A stretch of DNA of 64,000 bases from NCBI GenBank assembly GCA_021209875.1, contig JAGYVD010000005.1, positions 4,006,001 to 4,070,000 on the forward strand. The letters are read 5' to 3'. Below the pieces are notes generated by a model. That model did no database searches. It worked only from the letters and a program-made list of their open reading frames with translations, and was not told the DNA's origin. This document shows positions 11,579 to 22,751 of this stretch, in pieces. The position numbers were made by a program, and so were the translations under genes. Source of the DNA: Rosellinia necatrix. Lineage: Eukaryota; Ascomycota; Sordariomycetes; Xylariales; Xylariaceae. The stretch's first letter is position 1, and each line of letters begins with the position of its first letter.

Positions 11579-12333
11579 GGCGATAACAGGTACGGCGACA
11601 GCGACGACTCGGACGACGGGCGCATGCGGTCGCCATTGGAAAAGGCGAAGCGCTTCGTTGGCGGGAACTTCACGGACTCGACAACGGGCCTGGGCGTCGG
11701 CGTGCTGGGGGCGCTGGTGGGCGGCCTCGCGGCGCGGGAGGCGGTCGAGCTGACCAGCAACCGCCAGAAAGAGAAGGGGGGCCGGCCGCGCGACGAGGAG
11801 GAGGAGGAGCAGCACTGGCGCAACCAGCTCATCAGCACGGTCGTCGGGGCCGCGGTGGGCGCGCTCGGCGCCAACGCGGTCGAGAAGCGCATGGAGCTCC
11901 GCCGCGCCCGCGACGAGGCCGAGCAGCGCAAGCGGGAGCGCAGGTGGAGGCGTCCCGAGGGCGCCGACGCCGAGGTGCTCGAGAAGATCGAGGTCATCGC
12001 CCGCCCCAGGGGGTTCAGCCGCGACGGCCGCCTCCACGGGGATCACGGAGGCGACTGGGATGCGTGGGATGCGTGGGATGAACGTGACGGCGAGCGCGAC
12101 GGCAAGCGCGACTACGGGCGCGATCACAGCCACGGTCGTGATGATGACCCTGGGAAGGCGGCGAGGGGTCGCCACGGTATTGAGCGCGAGGTCGATCCCG
12201 GGGCACGTAGTTGGAAGAGCGTTGAAGATGTGAGTGTTTGATTCATACTCTCTGTGTTCTATGTCTTCTTGCATACATAAGTATCTACCCTGACTAACTC
12301 TGGGCGTCGTAGTGGAGAAGGGGATTGACATGA
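11291..12333 (+). CDS. Charged protein with two glycine-zipper hydrophobic segments, 319 aa (DUF3824-like)
   Basis: Exons 11291-12229 and 12313-12333. The intron has donor GTGAGT, branch GACTAAC and acceptor CGTAG (83 nt, phase 0), and leaves a terminal exon of seven codons including the stop. Without splicing the frame stops after three further codons. I start at the ATG of MSRYEDGY because the upstream frame looks like leader. An N-terminal Tyr/Arg/Ser/Pro-rich region contains a short Arg-Glu alternation encoded by a GAGAGG tract. Two small hydrophobic segments follow, GLGVGVLGALVGGLAA (about residues 131-147) and STVVGAAVGALGANAV (about 181-196), both with GxxxG-like spacing, separated by an acidic stretch. 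The tail is very rich in Asp, Arg, His and Gly. This resembles fungal DUF3824-type proteins, a resemblance from memory. No enzymatic motif is visible. A membrane or oligomerising role through the glycine zippers is inference. Confidence 0.75.
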
Positions 12334-13385
12334 AGCAAGGGCTGGAAAGGTTTGGATCCAACCTGCATGGATCCGGCTCTGTTATTAGTAATAACTTATC
12401 ACCTAGCTGGGGGTCAGTAGATAACTGCTGGGGTCCTTCGAATCGGCTACATTCTATGGGAGTGATCTTGGCTGGACATGAACATGAAGCATAATTATGG
12501 GTGTTTTTACGAGTCAAGATAAGTAGAAGGAGTATGATATCGTGAAGTCAGGAGTTCTTGCAAAGGTTACCTATCAAGTATGTAATCTTTTGGTCACGAC
12601 AGGTTATGAATGATCAAATAGTTATAGATCCATTATATGCATACCTCTTTTGATATGCCTCTTGTCGGTTATAGTCCTGTGGAGCGCTGCTTATGGTATG
12701 CATTTATGAATAGTAGATGTTTGTGTAAGAATCCCTTGGACAAAGATCACGGGATATTCAAATTGTGTAAAACGTAGGTAGTTATTCTTTGAATTATTCT
12801 CCTCTTTCATAGTGCAGATTCATGAATCGGGTAGGCGTGCATGCACAAACACAGTGTTTCTTTGCCTGCTCAATGCCAGCGTTTAGTCTACCCCACATCA
12901 ATCAACGCAGGTACCGCCAACCTCTCTGTAGGTACAGTCTACATTGTACTTTCCTCCATCTACCTAGATATGAAGAAACAACCACCCGAAATCGTACCAC
13001 TCACTACGTCCACTGCTAGCTACTACGGGTCAGGTATCTAGCAGGTACCTGCGGCAGATTTGTTGCATCCACGCACCGCTGCCAGCACCGAGGTATGTTT
13101 CAACCATCTTTGGTCATTCACGATCCGTACGACGTGAGAGACGGACAGACTAATTGATCACCTAAATAGGGACCTGACTTGTCTGATCACGGATTTACAC
13201 TGCTGCTGTTGACGGTGACTTCCGAACCGAATGACTGTTTATGTCCATCTTTCTCCTTTCTCTCACACATACCTGTCACTAATATCTCCCGTCACCAACG
13301 CCATCAGGGGCTTTAAGCTTCTCATTACTCACCGCTTTCCCATTCCGCCACATAAGTAAGGGTCATCTGCATCACTTGCTACAAG
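12334..13385. other. Intergenic region, no supported gene
   Basis: About 1 kb, fairly AT-rich in the first half, with no good frame. A pyrimidine-rich stretch with TCTCC/CTTTCTCTC words (about 13240-13380) precedes the chromodomain gene and is probably its leader. Confidence 0.55.
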
Positions 13386-16300
13386 ATGTGTGTGACCTCG
13401 CCCGCGGGCTCTCTTTCTCGTGATGAGGATACCCCCCAGCAGCTAGATGATGATGACGACGATAGCATATCCATCACCTCTACTCTCCCTGAGGATAATG
13501 ATTCAGAGAAGGAATGGGAGGTCGATGATATCCTGGCAGAACGACCGCATCCTGATATCCCCGGTGCTCTCCAGTATCTCATCAGCTGGGAAGGTTTTGA
13601 GCTAGAAGACGCGACGTGGGAGCCCGTCGAGAATCTTGGCGACGGTTTGCTCGCCAAATGGGAGGAGAACAAGGCGGAAATTAAAGCTGGCACCCGGAAG
13701 GCTTTTGATCTAGCGACGTACGACGCTGCCCGGGCAGCGCGTGAGACTCGACGGAGAAGACGCACAGCTAAACGCCTGAGGTTGGAGCCGGTGTCGGTGG
13801 CACCCCCCCTGCCCGAGTACACCGAAGATACACTCATGGAATCGCCTGTCGACCAAGATTTCCCTAGTTCTGATGAAGAGGCACATGAAGTGGACGATAT
13901 CGATCCTGCCAGGATTCTACCCTCAAAATCTAAAACCACAACGAGAGTGCTGACTTCAGCATCAACTACAACCGTTCCTCCGGCTGAACCTACGACTCGA
14001 AAGCCCGCTAAACAGAACACATTCAGGGGCGTTCCCTCTCAGATATCCATGAAGAGTTCGGGTACGTCCGCGCTACCGGAAAAAGGTCGAGATCAACAAC
14101 CTCCCCCACAGCCCCCAAAGACTTCTACAAAAGCTTCTGCATCGGGTCCTTCCTTGTTGACTACTTCTGGGCCCGTTCGTAGAGCTAGTGGTGGCACAAT
14201 GACTGGATATCAGGGTACGGCCAGGAGGAGTAGTCTCTTTCAGCCTGCTACTACCAAGGTGCTGGCCCAAACTACCCCTATACCCACCAATAAACCACCC
14301 CCAACTGCAAGAATACCATCCGTGCCGTCTTCTTCTTCGACGGCTGATACCCTGAAAACCAAACGACTTACTGCGACTAGGACTCGGCAATTACCAGCGT
14401 CCACAGTGGAAAATGTATTCTCAGGGGGAAAGCAGCGCAAGAAAAGAGCTAATTTAGGCGATGTCATGGGCGATCCTTCTAAAGCGCCCAAAGCCTTTTC
14501 CAACATGCGCCTGATGAACCTCGCCAAGAAGAGAGGTATTGAGAAGGGTGATGCGGCCGGCTCATTATCTTCGATACCTTCCAAATTCATCATCGGCAAC
14601 GAGCGGGCAAACACGGGGCCGAGGAGGCCTAGCCTCGTTTCGCCGACTATCGCTACGCCATTACCAAACCATGACGCTTCTGGTCAGCTCCCGACCTCTC
14701 CAACAACTACAACCAAGCCCCTAGTGTCATCAGAAGCTACACATGAAGTTATAGGGGGACCAGCCATGCTCAAGCGTAAAAAGTCTGTCCGCTTTACGGG
14801 AGAGGACATACAAGAGCTATCTAACATATTTGACAACCCGCTTGATTATGATATCGAAATAAATCCCGGTCTTGAGGACCCGGATGTAGGCAAGGGGCTA
14901 TCGGCGGTTTCGAAGAAACTTTCCCTGCCAGCATATCAAGAACGGGGACAGACGCAGGCAGTTCAGAAGCTTGTGAAATTCGGGGCCGCGGAAGCGATAT
15001 TAATCTCATTCGACGGCATTGCCCGATATACCGCTGCTTGGTTGACCGCTTTTAAAGCCGAAAAGATCCTTCATCTTTCATCTACATGCTCGTCCTTCCA
15101 TTTCTCTACCCAAAAACAACAGCTTATCGGGGAGAAACTTGCGGCTGGTATGGTTGAGCCTGTTTCGTCAAATCACACACTGGCCTTGAAAAATGTGGCG
15201 AATTCGCTGCAACGGGGCTCAATGGGATTGCATCTAGTTACACCCGAGTTTTCGATTCTTGTCTATCCCAGCGGATTTGATACTTGCGGCTCACACTGGG
15301 ACTGGCTGGATGCTGACACCAGGAAACCCACCTCAGATGTTGCCTTACAACATTTCATATTTCGATCACCTATTTCTCACCAATCTTATCCCTCTAACTT
15401 TTATCAACAACCGAAGGAATTCAACAAGATCGTATACCCAAACGGGGCGAGTGATCCGGAAATAGTAGGCGTGCTGACTGAACTCGATTTCAACAAACTG
15501 GTTCCCCAAGACCTTCGTTTGAAGGACAAACAGGCCTATATGCTGCTATTCCCTTTGAGGGAGAAACAGCTTCTTGGGGTTATTATGGCTTGGCTACGTA
15601 AGTTCCCACATACAGTAGATAACCATTCGCACTTTGTTGTTAGTACTGATTATGCTGTGGGAAGGCCATCACCAACCGGGTCAGCCGATTTACACGATTG
15701 ATCAGCCAAACAGCTGGCGCCTATTTCACGAATTTGTGCAAGGCGGCGGCGGGGGAACAGTCATCTCCCATGCCGAGTACACTTTATGGAAATTGGAGAG
15801 GATCCCGAACGTCTGGCGAATGCTTGAGGGCCAGAAGTATACATTCTGGCATTTAGACACTGGGGAAACCAAACGGCCCCAGTATCCCTCACAGCTCGAT
15901 GCCACCAACGTCCCGGGGATGCTTCGGTTAACGAGGTTATTTCCTTACGGCCGAGCTTTTCTCATCACTCCAAGTTTCGTGATTTCGGAGCCCGCTAAGC
16001 TCTGTGCATTTCTCAAATGGTTCAAGCGATATGGCGCTAATCCGGGCCACATAATCGTGACCTGCCACGAATTTCCTCGATTCCTGAGAAACATCGCAGA
16101 AGAGAAGCAAGAGGAGCACGACAAACTGAAACAGCTTAACCCAGATAATAAAGACGTACATACCTATTTCGAGCGGGCCGGCCGAACTAAGCAGGACATC
16201 GATGATCATGTCCGTGCTTGGCATTTACTTCAAGAAATAATAGAGCGCTTTGGAGACGAAGGAACGAGTGAAGGTACAGAATATTCCCAAATATTCAGCT

Positions 16301-17740
16301 GGTTTTCTTAGTTAGCTCATGTGGCCACCGCTAACCCTGTTCGCAGACATCCGCAAAATACATTGGCTTAGCGAATTCATTGACCCGAGTGATGAACAGA
16401 GTTTGGCCAATGCTTTCTGCTGGTGGTCCCAGCTGAAGTGTGATCGATTCCGCAGATTCTACATTCTGGGGTCAGACCCTAGCAGAATCCAGCGAGCGTA
16501 TCGCTACATTGAGATCCTACGGTATTTCGATACGGAAACCGGTAATCCAGATATAGCTGGGATTTTGATTCAGCGGCAATTGTTTGCGACCGAGTCTCGG
16601 AAGGAAGCCGATGGGCACAAGACGGGGCCCAACATCGCTTGGGGTACTGGTGGCACCGTAAACAAACTCTCTAGAGTCGTTGGAGAGTGGAGAAATTCCA
16701 TTTGTGAAACACCATTTTCGTTCCCGGGTACCCTTTTCCGCACGGATGCGGTCCAGGAACTACAGCGCTGGATAGACGATCACAGGAGGAGAACAGTTAA
16801 GAACTGGTCCGAACTCTACCAAAAACCCGTGTCTTGGCGAGATCGGAGTATGGCATTGCAGTTCGGCGATACCGACGAACACAGGAGCCAACTTGACACC
16901 TTCGAGGACTGGTTTTGGTCAGCACCCAAGTTCACGAAGAAACGGAATACATGGTATGGCCTTTTTTACACTATAACTGATAATTGGGATGAGTATATGC
17001 CGAAGTGGAAATACGAACGACATCCGTGGGTGGCTATTTACCGCCCCAAAAACCCCCATCACATCACCCCCAGTGGAGCTTTCAACACTATTGAGCTCTT
17101 TATATGGGACATAGCAGCAGCCGATAGGGGGAAATTTGGGCATAATTTACTGGATATGCAATGCCAGTTAATTGACTATGTCTATAACGCTGTCGGCGAG
17201 CGTTATCCCGGCTGTTCTCTGTCTGACGTATGGTATAGTAGCACGACTAACCTTCGGATTAGCCAGTATGACAACCCTTTGGACATCACATGTCAAAAGA
17301 TTGAGGAGATGTTCAATAACGGTAGGGAAGAATTGCCACCAATGGATAGCCTCCTTGTTGGTAAGTGGGCATCGATCGATCCAAGGCTGTGGAGCGCAGG
17401 GATGTCTACTATGACCATAAGGGCGAAGCTAGCAGAGAAGGCTTCCGAATTGGCCTTCATGCGAATGCCGCAAAACGAAAGAGATAAGCTCAAGCCAGAA
17501 AGAATGATCTGGCACCCTGTTTATCGGGGAACCAAGGGCCGTGGGGCTAAATGTCTCAACGATCTCTATGAGACTTGTTTGGAGGCTCGATTGAAGGATC
17601 CGGAGTGTAACGAAATAGAGTACCGGTACCGCCCAACTCAAGAGTGGTGGGCAGACCAGGTAGAGGAAGGCCGGGATTATGGCTATATCTGCGTGGATTT
17701 GGCGGGCAAGATAATTGATAAGCTTGCCAGCGCCGAATAA
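13386..17740 (+). CDS. Chromodomain protein, about 1404 aa, with uncharacterised C-terminal region
   Basis: Exons 13386-15597, 15665-16273 and 16347-17740. Intron 1 has donor GTAAGT. Its acceptor is either 15664 (67 nt, TACTGAT branch 15 nt upstream; preferred) or 15643 (46 nt, in frame, seven extra hydrophobic residues). Intron 2 is GTACAG...CGCAG with a GCTAAC branch. After an acidic N-terminus, residues about 43-95 form a canonical chromodomain: WEVDDILAE, then YLISWEGFELEDATWEPVENL, with Trp, Trp and Phe at the three aromatic-cage positions that read methyl-lysine in HP1-type domains. A basic helix and a long Ser/Thr/Pro-rich linker follow to about residue 480. The remaining 900 residues look globular, with many Trp, Tyr and Phe, and match no domain I can name. 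The architecture recalls heterochromatin readers such as fission-yeast Chp1, but no RRM was seen, so orthology is not claimed. Nuclear role inferred. Confidence 0.85.
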
Positions 17741-19242
17741 TCGCGGCGGCAGCCGTCACATTGGGGTGAAGAGGACCGGGAAAGACGCCATGCTGGCTAG
17801 CATTTGGCGCCAAAAGCCATCCTCTTACAGTGTGTCTATACAATAGTATCCAAGCCTACTGTTGGAATATACATTCTTGTACGCCCTATCACCTGGCCTA
17901 GGCAACCACCTAAGAACCCTGTGAGGACATACTTGTAGTGTTGCCGACCATCAGGTTTCACGACGGATTTTAGCGTCTCATACACTAGATAGGCAACAAT
18001 ATACTCTCGGATAGCGGCCCGCTATCTACATTACTTCGGATTTATTAGTTGGAGCTAGTGCCCTTCGAGTTATTTTCTCGAAGTTCTATCGACAAGTGAT
18101 TCGCCGGTTTGCAGGCAGTGCGAGCAATTCTTGCATGTCGTCTATGGCCGATTTCATGTTCTGGCTGGTTGGTGGTGTTATTTGGTGGATTCTGTTATAG
18201 CCCCGCACCAGGCGACCGCTATTCTGATATAACCGCGATAAGGGTAGGTGCCTGTCTAGAGTAGAAGGTCCCGTCGGTGTGCGACAAGTAAGTAGCCTGA
18301 TATGACCTAAATATACCGAGATGGCAAGGTAAGGAAGGGCGAAGATGTAATGATGTACATAAGTCTATGGAGGAGGTTGGAATTGAGGTTGGAATTGAGG
18401 GTGTAAATGCATATCAAGGGAGCACGTGACCCGGGTACTTTTGAGATGGGGGCTTGAATAAGGCGTGGTCGAAGATGCTGGTTACCTGCTACCTACAAGT
18501 AAGTACCCAGGTATGTACCCCCAACAAACAACCTAACACTACATGTACACAGTTTCTTTTACAGATAACTATTGGTAGTTCCTCCAGTAGCTACTTGGGT
18601 ACCAAGATACTGTGGAGTACATTTTAGGGCGAAGTGATTGCCATGTGCCGAGTACCTTACCTCCTAATGATTAGGTACCCCCTAGTACCCCCCTGTCGCC
18701 CTAGTTGGCTCTGTCACACCTGCTGCTTAAATGCCCTGCAGCAACGAAACAAGACCGCCCGCAACCCTCTAGCGTTCCCAGTCTAGGGGCTGGGCTACCA
18801 CCCATGCCACCTACCTACATACCCACCCCATCGAGTATCCGTTATCCATAATCCGTTGCACACTCCACCATCAAAACGTCGTTGGCTCCTGACGCTCTAC
18901 TAAAACGATACCCATCTACCCTAGCAGATAACATCCTCTTTGGCAACAAGCCCATTTCGTCCCTCCAGCTAAAGTGTTTTCGGTACGGTTATCCAAGGAC
19001 CACCCCCCCTTGCTCCCCATCCTTCGGTAGAGACCACGGTGCACCTTTGCCTTTGTGTGGCTAGCTGGCTAGCTGCCCGCGAGGAATCGGACTACCGTCG
19101 ACCTGTCCCGAATTGCCCTTTATCACCGCCGGCCTTGCCAACTTTCTCCTGAACAACCAACCAACTTACATATCTGCTTTGCCTTCCCTAGCATCGAGAC
19201 CGCTGCATCCCCGCTGATCACCAAGCGACCTGATTGCCCAGC
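17741..19242. other. Intergenic region, no supported gene
   Basis: No supported coding region. It contains a 14-nt duplication (GAGGTTGGAATT-type, 18367-18400), a CACGTG hexamer at 18423-18428, several CCTA/TAGG words (18480-18680), and a C-rich leader (18780-19240) upstream of the Rab gene. Confidence 0.55.
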
Positions 19243-20271
19243 ATGGCCAACGACGAGTACGATGTAAGTCGATCGCCCGCCGCATACATCTGCCCCCTGC
19301 CCCTTTGACCGCATTCTCCGCTCTCGAGGACAATGAAGCCGCTGACAGGTGCCCGATGTGCAGTTCCTCTTCAAAGGTGCGCCCGCCCGCCGACTTACAC
19401 GCGATGTCTTCCCCGAGCGCTGACCATCCCCCGCTGCAGTGGTACTGATTGGAGACTCGGGAGTCGGGAAATCCAACCTGTTGAGTCGATTTACCCGAAA
19501 TGAGTTCAATTTGGACTCGAAGTCAACTATCGGTGTCGAGTTCGCCACCCGATCCATCCAAGTCGACTCTAAGACAATCAAGGCCCAGATTTGGGACACG
19601 GCCGGGCAAGAGCGCTATCGCGCTATAACCTCGGCATACTACCGCGGCGCTGTCGGTGCCCTCCTCGTTTACGACATCAGCAAGCACCAGACCTACGAGA
19701 ATGTCATGAGATGGCTTAAGGAGCTCCGAGACCACGCCGACGCCAACATTGTCATCATGCTAGTTGGCAACAAGAGCGATTTGCGGCACCTGCGCGCCGT
19801 CCCCACTGAGGAGGCTAAGCATTTTGCCAGTACGTCGGAGCACTCTCCGCACGCCACAGAGCGTGACCATTTACTGACAGTGAGATCATTAGGCGAGAAC
19901 CACCTCTCTTTCATAGAAACGTCGGCTTTGGATGCTAGCAATGTCGAGCTTGCTTTCCAGAACATCTTGACGGGTATGTTCTAAGACTCGCGTCAACGTC
20001 AACCCCACCCCCACCTGTTCTCCCCCTCCCCCTTCCCCCTTCCCCTTCCCCCTTCCCCTTCCCCTTCCCCTTCCCCCAAACCCTCGAAAAACCCAACGGA
20101 TACCAGAGGATAGCTACATTTCTAACTCGGCGGTGCACAGAGATCTACCGAATCGTTTCCAGCAAGGCACTGGACAGCGGCGAGAGCGCGCAAACCCCGG
20201 TGCAGGGCCACAGTATTTCGCTCAGCAAGTCGCCGGATGACGGTGCGAAGCAGGGAGGAGGCTGCTGTTAG
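19243..20271 (+). CDS. Rab11/Ypt3-type small GTPase, 211 aa
   Basis: Five exons: 19243-19263, 19364-19376, 19440-19829, 19893-19973 and 20141-20271. All junctions conserve the Rab frame. Exon 2 is only 13 nt and encodes FLFK, completing the MANDEYD-FLFK-VVLIGD start typical of Rab11 proteins. G-boxes are intact: GDSGVGKS (P-loop), TIGVEF (switch I), [13 protein letters not shown] (switch II), GNKSDL and ETSALD. The C-terminus ends in GGGCC, a double-cysteine geranylgeranylation signal. Length equals the family norm. Rab11/Ypt3 acts in late-Golgi and recycling-endosome traffic to the growing hyphal tip and septum (family knowledge). Intron 4 (167 nt) carries a CCCCTT tract. Orthology to Rab11 is strong because of the [14 protein letters not shown] and ENV.RWL.ELRDHAD signatures. 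Confidence 0.97.
20021..20077. repeat. CCCCTT/CCCCCTT polypyrimidine tract in rab11 intron 4
   Basis: Roughly eight C4-5TT units. The minus strand carries GGGG-AA-GGGG runs, which could form a G-quadruplex, or a triplex with the mirror-repeat pyrimidine strand. It lies wholly inside the intron, upstream of a TTCTAAC branch site. Confidence 0.9.
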
Positions 20272-21278
20272 ACAGACCCATTTAATGTGACCCTGTGGGA
20301 TGGCATATGACGGTTTCTGCGACTGGTATGAATGTTACGTACACGGCGTCACGTTATATTTTTTACTAGGACTACCTCTACGGATGGGTGATGATGCATT
20401 AAGAGGGGAAAGACTAGCAATATTGGTCCTTTTCTATTTCTTTCTACAGGCTGCAATTCTCTTGTTTTCTCTATGGTAACGGCCCTGTTGGCAGCCTGGG
20501 GTGTGGCAGGTTGGGAAAGTTGTTGAGCAAACTTAATCTCTAAATGTCCAACTCCATGTCTGCTCCGTACCCGTGATGTTGGAAGTGGGCTACAAAAGAC
20601 CCGGAAAGCCTCGCCATTCGGTATGAAATTAGATTGGCGCACGTATATCTGCATACATTGGCCCCTCTTCATGTAACCAGAAATGTTGTGGAACTGAACC
20701 TTGGAAGGATTACCTTGGGCACCTACCTTCTGAGGTACCTAGGTAGGTAGGTAGGTAGGTAGGTACTGTACTTTCTACAAAATAGGTACGTTCTATTATT
20801 GGGGATTAGGTATGCTCCCATGTTACCTAGACACCACTAGACTAAGTACCTAGGCAGGTAGGCACTGGCATGTGCTTCCGCCTCAAGGCCGTCATGTTCC
20901 TGCGCTTTAATTTGTGTGCATATCGTATAGGTACTACCTGGGCAGGTTAGGTAAGTAGACACTGTATGGTAGGCGCGGGGTGGCAATTAGGTAAGCACTG
21001 TAACAGGTAGCCCAAATGGTGTTTAGCTTGATGCTTGATGGCAAGGTAACAGGTAGTAGCAGGTAGCCACATCTTGGTGCCTTCTGCCCCACAGCATCAC
21101 GATTGGAGGAGGATGCCCCATTCTTATCGCTCTCTTATCGGGTGATTGAGCCCAAAAAAAAGTTCGGGAGACGGCGACCTTGGCTAGAGTACAATGCGAC
21201 TTGGAGAATTGCACCTCCGTGGACCATCTGTTTCAATTCACCACCCGCTGCTATTATCCTCGAGCCTCCCAAGACAAT
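20272..21278. other. Intergenic region with TAGG array
   Basis: No supported gene. It holds a (GGTA)n array at 20733-20764, a dense set of AGGTAC/CAGGTA words to about 21070, and the leader of the BRX1 gene. Confidence 0.6.
20733..20764. repeat. (GGTA)n tetranucleotide array
   Basis: ACCTAGGTAGG followed by several GGTA units, the longest pure version of the TAGG motif that recurs throughout the intergenic DNA of this window. Confidence 0.9.
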
Positions 21279-22751
21279 ATGGCGGCTGTTTATAAGGCCC
21301 TCTCTAAGTCGGCCAACGACAAAGCCGACGCGCCTACAAATGGCGCTGCTAAGCGAAACAAGCAGAGAGTGTTAATCCTGACCTCTCGTGGCGTGACTTA
21401 TCGGTATGCCCAGTCCCTCACGTCCGCTATGCGCTCTGAGGAGAATGTCATTTACTCACGGTCTTCCTGTTGTATAGGCACCGCCATCTTCTCAAGGACC
21501 TTGCCAGTATGGTATGTTCCCGGACTCTGGGATTGTCGACAACCTGGTTGTCATATGTTGACGCAGAAGGTAGATGCCCCATGGCCGCGTAGACGCCAAG
21601 TACGACCAGAAGAAAAAACTGGGAGAGTTGAACGAACTGGCTGTGAGTTCGAATTCCTATGGCCCAATCGGATTTGTCCGCTAATAGCTTGCAGGAACTG
21701 TACAACTGTAACAAGTGAGTTCTTGGAACATATACGTCCTGTCGCGTCGTGTAGCTAGCCTGCGTCTCGTATTGAGCGCTCACGAGGCTTCGCCTGTTGG
21801 GATCGCAGTTGCTGACCTTTTTGGTAGTATTTTCTTTTTTGAAGCCCGTAAAGGCCAAGGTTAGTAACCCACCCGCATAGATCCCTTGTTGATGTTGCTA
21901 TGATGTTGCTATAACTTGCAGTTGCTGACTTTTGACTCGCGGATTAGATCTCTATCTATGGGTTCGTTCGACTCTCCTGAAAGCATATGAAATGCGCGAC
22001 GAGGTAGAGAAACGCGCTAATGCAGATTACAATAGTTATCAAAGGCGCCTAATGGTCCTACATGCAAGGTTATTCGGCCCTTCTCTAGGCAATTTTCATC
22101 TCGTGGGTGTATCTAACATTACTATAGTTCCTCGTTAGCAATATTCATACCATGGAAGAACTCGCGTTTTCAGGAAACTGCTTGAAGGGGAGCAGACCGA
22201 TTTTGTCTTTTGACAAGGCCTTCGACTCGGAACCGCATTTGCAGGTCATTAAACAACTCTTTCTGCAAATCATGGGCGTTCCACCTCTCCAAAAACGTTC
22301 CAAACCGTTTATCGACCACGTGTTGTCGTTCTCGGTAGCAGATGGACGTATTTTCATGCGAGTATACCAGGTGCAGGAAACTGAAGCGTCAAAAAAGGAC
22401 GGCGCAGAGGGAGAGGAGACTACCGAGGTGGAGGGAAAGAAACGAAAATCCCGACACGAGGACAAAGAAAAGGAACTTGATATTGCGCTCCTCGAAATAG
22501 GGCCCAGATGCGTGTTGCAACCGATTATCATTCAAGAAGGTTCCTTCGGCGGTGCTCTCCTTTATGAGAATAAGCATTTCGTTTCCCCCAACCAAGTCCG
22601 ATCCGATCTAAGACGGAAGAGCGCATCTAAGAACAATTCTCGGGCAGAGCAGAGCATAAATAGGCAATCGAAGATGGGCAACCTGGGCCTACGGAGCGAT
22701 GGCGATAAAAAACCGGCAGACCAGCTGGACTCGAGGCAACTCTTCGCTTGA
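21279..22751 (+). CDS. brx1: Ribosome biogenesis protein BRX1 (Brix domain), 316 aa
   Basis: Eight exons: 21279-21403, 21478-21511, 21574-21642, 21695-21714, 21828-21859, 21948-21961, 22036-22068 and 22128-22751. Every junction was chosen because it restores the conserved BRX1 sequence: RVLILTSRGVTYRHRHLL, LASMMPHGRVDAKYD, ELYNCNNIFFFEARKGQ, DLYLW, LSKAPNGPTCK, NIHTMEELAFSGNCLKGSRP and ILSFDKAFD. One exon is 14 nt and one is 20 nt. The Brix domain binds rRNA in 60S assembly factors. BRX1 works in the nucleolus with Ebp2 in early pre-60S particles (family knowledge). The C-terminus is lysine/arginine-rich. Length is close to yeast (291) and human (353) homologues. The start is the first in-frame ATG, with A at -3. 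Confidence 0.93.

Noticed and set aside
11458..12517. Long antisense frames on the minus strand
   Set aside because: They are shadows of GC-rich coding sequence with Leu/Ala/Arg/Pro bias and no domain.
20021..20077. Interstitial telomere-like repeat
   Set aside because: The unit is CCCCTT, not the fungal CCCTAA, and it sits inside an intron.
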